A program made the translations under genes and the position numbers. The notes beneath the pieces were generated by a model. That model was not told where the DNA came from. It searched no databases and saw only the letters and a program-made list of their open reading frames with translations. A stretch of 64,000 nt of DNA from Nectonema munidae (Eukaryota; Nematomorpha; Nectonematoida; Nectonematidae): positions 62,001 through 126,000 of the forward strand of contig JAUIRK010000159.1 in the NCBI GenBank assembly GCA_030549495.1, written 5' to 3'. Positions 61,721 through 64,000 of the stretch are shown one piece after another. Position 1 is the stretch's first letter. Each line of letters begins with the position of its first letter.

Positions 61721-61934
61721 GATGATAAAAATGACCATACCTAATTTGTTTCTCAATTCGTTCTATAAGAAATCTGACATTTCTAGCTTTAATGAACCTA
61801 ATATATAACTACACTCTATTTCTAAATTAAGCTTTAGTTTGGTCAGTAATAATGATTTTCTTGGAAGCATTATTTCATAAAAGCCCACTTTATTCTCTAA
61901 TTCAAAAAACCGTGCTTGATCCTTTCTTTTTGGG

Positions 61935-62765
61935 ATAAATCAATTTTTTGACAGTTTTGATTGATTTTTATTAAAAAATGTATATCACCACTGAATTACG
62001 CATGCTTAAAAATGGGTATATATGTGTAAAAAACTTTATATTATTACTTAGATAAAAAGTTTCTTTTTAAGATGAGCTGTCATATATAAATTAATGCTTT
62101 GATAACTTTAATTAATTTTTATAAAAAAAAATGATTATCACAGCTGAATTCAGCATGCTTGAAAATGGGTGTATATGTGTAAAAAAACATTATATAATTA
62201 TTTAGATAAAAAGTTTCTTTTTTGAGATGGGCTGTCATATGTAAATCACTTTTTTGACAGCTTTGAATGATTTTCATAAAAATGAATATCACGGCTGAAT
62301 TCAGCATGCTTGAAAATGGATATACATGTGTAAAAAACTTTATATACTTATTTAGATAAAAAGTTCTTTTTTTGAGATGAGCTGTCATATGTAAATCACT
62401 TTTTTGACAGCTTTGAATGATTTTCATAAAAAATGAATATCACGGCTGAATTCAGCATGCTTGAAAATGGGTATACATGTGTAAAAAACTTTATATACTT
62501 ATTTAGATAAAAAGTTCCTTTTTGAGATGAGCTGTAACATTTAGATCAATTTTTTGACAGGTTTAATTGATTTTCATAAAAAATAAATATCACCACTGAA
62601 TTCAGCATATTTGAAAATGAGTATACATGTGTAAAAAACTTTATATAATTATTTAAATAAAAAGTTCCTTTTTAAGATGAGCTGTCAAATATAAATCAAT
62701 TTTTTGACAGGTTTGATTGATTTTGATAAAAAATGGACATCACCACTAAATTCAGCATAGTTGAA
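61935..62765. repeat. Satellite, about 150-bp unit, 5-6 copies
   Basis: Units contain TTTTTGACAG, TGAATTCAGCATGCTTGAAAATGG and TTAGATAAAAAGTTCC-type blocks (each quoted only in part by position); starts near 61945, 62105, 62260, 62410, 62565 and 62715. Copies 3 and 4 are most alike, outer ones more diverged, as expected of an array homogenised from the centre. Confidence 0.85.
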
Positions 62766-62814
62766 ATATATATGTAACATTAAAAATATTTATAAAAACA
62801 TAATAATATCTGAG

Positions 62815-63620
62815 AAAAATAGGGGGGGGGGGGGCACTTTACGCCCCCACCACTTGAGCAAAGCGAAGATCTTGGACTATAGAAATAATTACAGCTTCTA
62901 TTAAGAAGTGTTAAAATGGCGGTTTTAGTAGATTTACAGTTAAGGAAGGCAAATTGATGGTTGAAGATTAGTTTATATTTGTTGACAAATTCTGTAAGTC
63001 TTGTGAGAACCATTCGTTCGAGGATTTTTGAAAAATTAGAAAGTATAGATGGGCATGTTTTAAATGGTCCGGGAAATGCCAGAGAGATAGCTTAGATTGA
63101 AGAGGTGAAGAAAGGGAGGGATAAGCAAAGGAAGTACGTTTATGATCAAACGAAGACTAAATTTCATGGTCGCCCTTCGTTTTGAGATTTTTTAGGGACT
63201 TGATCGCAATTATTTTATCATTGGTATCAAAAGTATCTGAATAAAACGAAAAATGGTTAAAAAGGATAATTTTATCACAAAAATTAAAACATTGAGAATT
63301 GGCTAAGCTTCCCGGAAAGGAAAAGGCTTGAAAAAACTCATCGTGGGTGAAAGGCGCTGCTGCAGATTGTTTTGGTTTGAAAAGGTTATTTAAAGTCTCC
63401 CAGATATTTTTAGTGTCAGTGAGCTTTCCTGAGTAATATTTGCTCTTAGCAAGTCTAATTTGTGATTTATAATATGATAAGAAGGATTTGTAAGCCTTTA
63501 AATTATATGTATTAGGAGATTGCTTGTTTTTTTTGAAGAAATATTCTTTTTGCTTTTTATAGGTGTAATAAGTGTTTTCACAAGTTACAATTATCCTTGA
63601 ATATCACTGACTGTTTAGCA
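62815..63620 (-). mobile_element. LINE H, reverse-transcriptase fragment
   Basis: Minus strand near 63013-62900 encodes MVLTRLTEFVNKYKLIFNHQ and FAFLNCKSTKTAILTLLN, matching the RT segment 'LxxFLxxNxLLxxxQFGFRxxxST'. Upstream to 63620 weaker connection-region homology continues (e.g. WETLNNLFKPKQSAAAPFTH). The 5' side is better preserved than the 3' side, which breaks at a G-run and TTTACGCCCCCACC near 62838. Confidence 0.65.
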
Positions 63621-63680
63621 TGCTTTCACATAATTTGTAAATACATTCTGAAGCACCACTAAATGTTTTCGTATATATAT

Positions 63681-63750
63681 ACAGTCAAACTTCGTTGTTC
63701 CGTCAAGGTGCGTTTCCTAAAAAATAGACGAGTTATCGAGGCTGACGGAA
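63681..63750. mobile_element. Possible pogo/Tc-type terminal repeat
   Basis: CAGTCAAACTTCGTTGTTCC after TATATATA resembles pogo-type ends, followed by a GAGTTATCGAGGCTGACGGA stretch. The other end would be outside the window. Confidence 0.35.
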
Positions 63751-64000
63751 CATAGAAGCATATATAAATGTCTATTTAATTTTGCCAAAACTATTTGATA
63801 TATTATATCACCAAATTATTAATGTTCTCAAAAATAAGGCAAAAAAGCTGTGATTTAGACTAGAAATAAACAAGATGACTTAAATTTTTTTCATTTGATA
63901 ACATAAAGAAATTGGCAAAAAAATTATTTTACCAGCTTCTTTCACTTCAAGTCTTCGACATTTGTTTTAGTTATACCAAGGTGCCATGGCCATCGTTAAA

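Overview
The window is AT-rich eukaryotic (animal) DNA: intron-bearing genes with GT/AG splice sites, and a dense load of interspersed repeats of many ages. Several LINE families, hAT and piggyBac transposons, Helitron-like termini, MITEs, a tRNA-derived SINE and satellites all occur, and there are no operons or bacterial signals. This mix suggests a TE-rich invertebrate such as a cnidarian, arthropod or mollusc. I cannot name the species.

Two host genes can be built from splice sites alone. (1) On the minus strand, 54.8 to 16.5 kb, seventeen exons join with coherent phases into about 980 codons. The product is a basic, Ser/Lys-rich protein with two exon-encoded K-x-V/I-x-F/I segments (PP1-docking-like in one copy), repeated GVK/GVN-x-LF motifs reminiscent of the Ki-67 repeat, and a KRK-rich tail. 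I read it as a candidate Ki-67/Repo-Man-like chromosome protein. Its introns hold most of the transposons of the window. (2) On the plus strand, 6.0 to 8.5 kb, six short exons, all with phase-1 introns, encode a beta-rich protein of unknown family. A second, degraded copy of that locus (45.4-47.1 kb) lies inside an intron of gene 1.

Layout: 0-4.6 kb, a complex of inverted and direct repeats. 6-8.5 kb, gene 2 with a hAT fragment in an intron. 9.25-9.73 kb, a Helitron-like end with a 37-bp minisatellite. 10.2-15.8 kb, a three-layer nest (unnamed transposon split by a LINE, itself split by a second LINE). 16.5-54.8 kb, gene 1, with introns carrying a hAT MITE (16.1 kb, just downstream), a LINE tail (19.9 kb), hAT elements (23.8-25.5, 32.9-35.0, 41.2-42.8 kb), a piggyBac element (26.3-28.0 kb), a homopolymer tract (30.1-30.5 kb), a LINE ending in a (CAT)n tail (37.8-40.2 kb), the foldback family (42.8-43.3 kb), two LINE remnants (44.3-45.2, 47.4-49.0 kb) and Helitron-like DNA (49.1-50.0 kb). 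56.3-57.5 kb, two hAT remnants. 58.8-59.1 kb, a SINE inside a piggyBac-type MITE. 59.6-61.7 kb, a decayed LINE. 61.9-62.8 kb, a roughly 150-bp satellite. 62.8-63.6 kb, another LINE remnant. No LTR retroelement, endogenous virus, rRNA gene, functional tRNA or CRISPR array was recognised.
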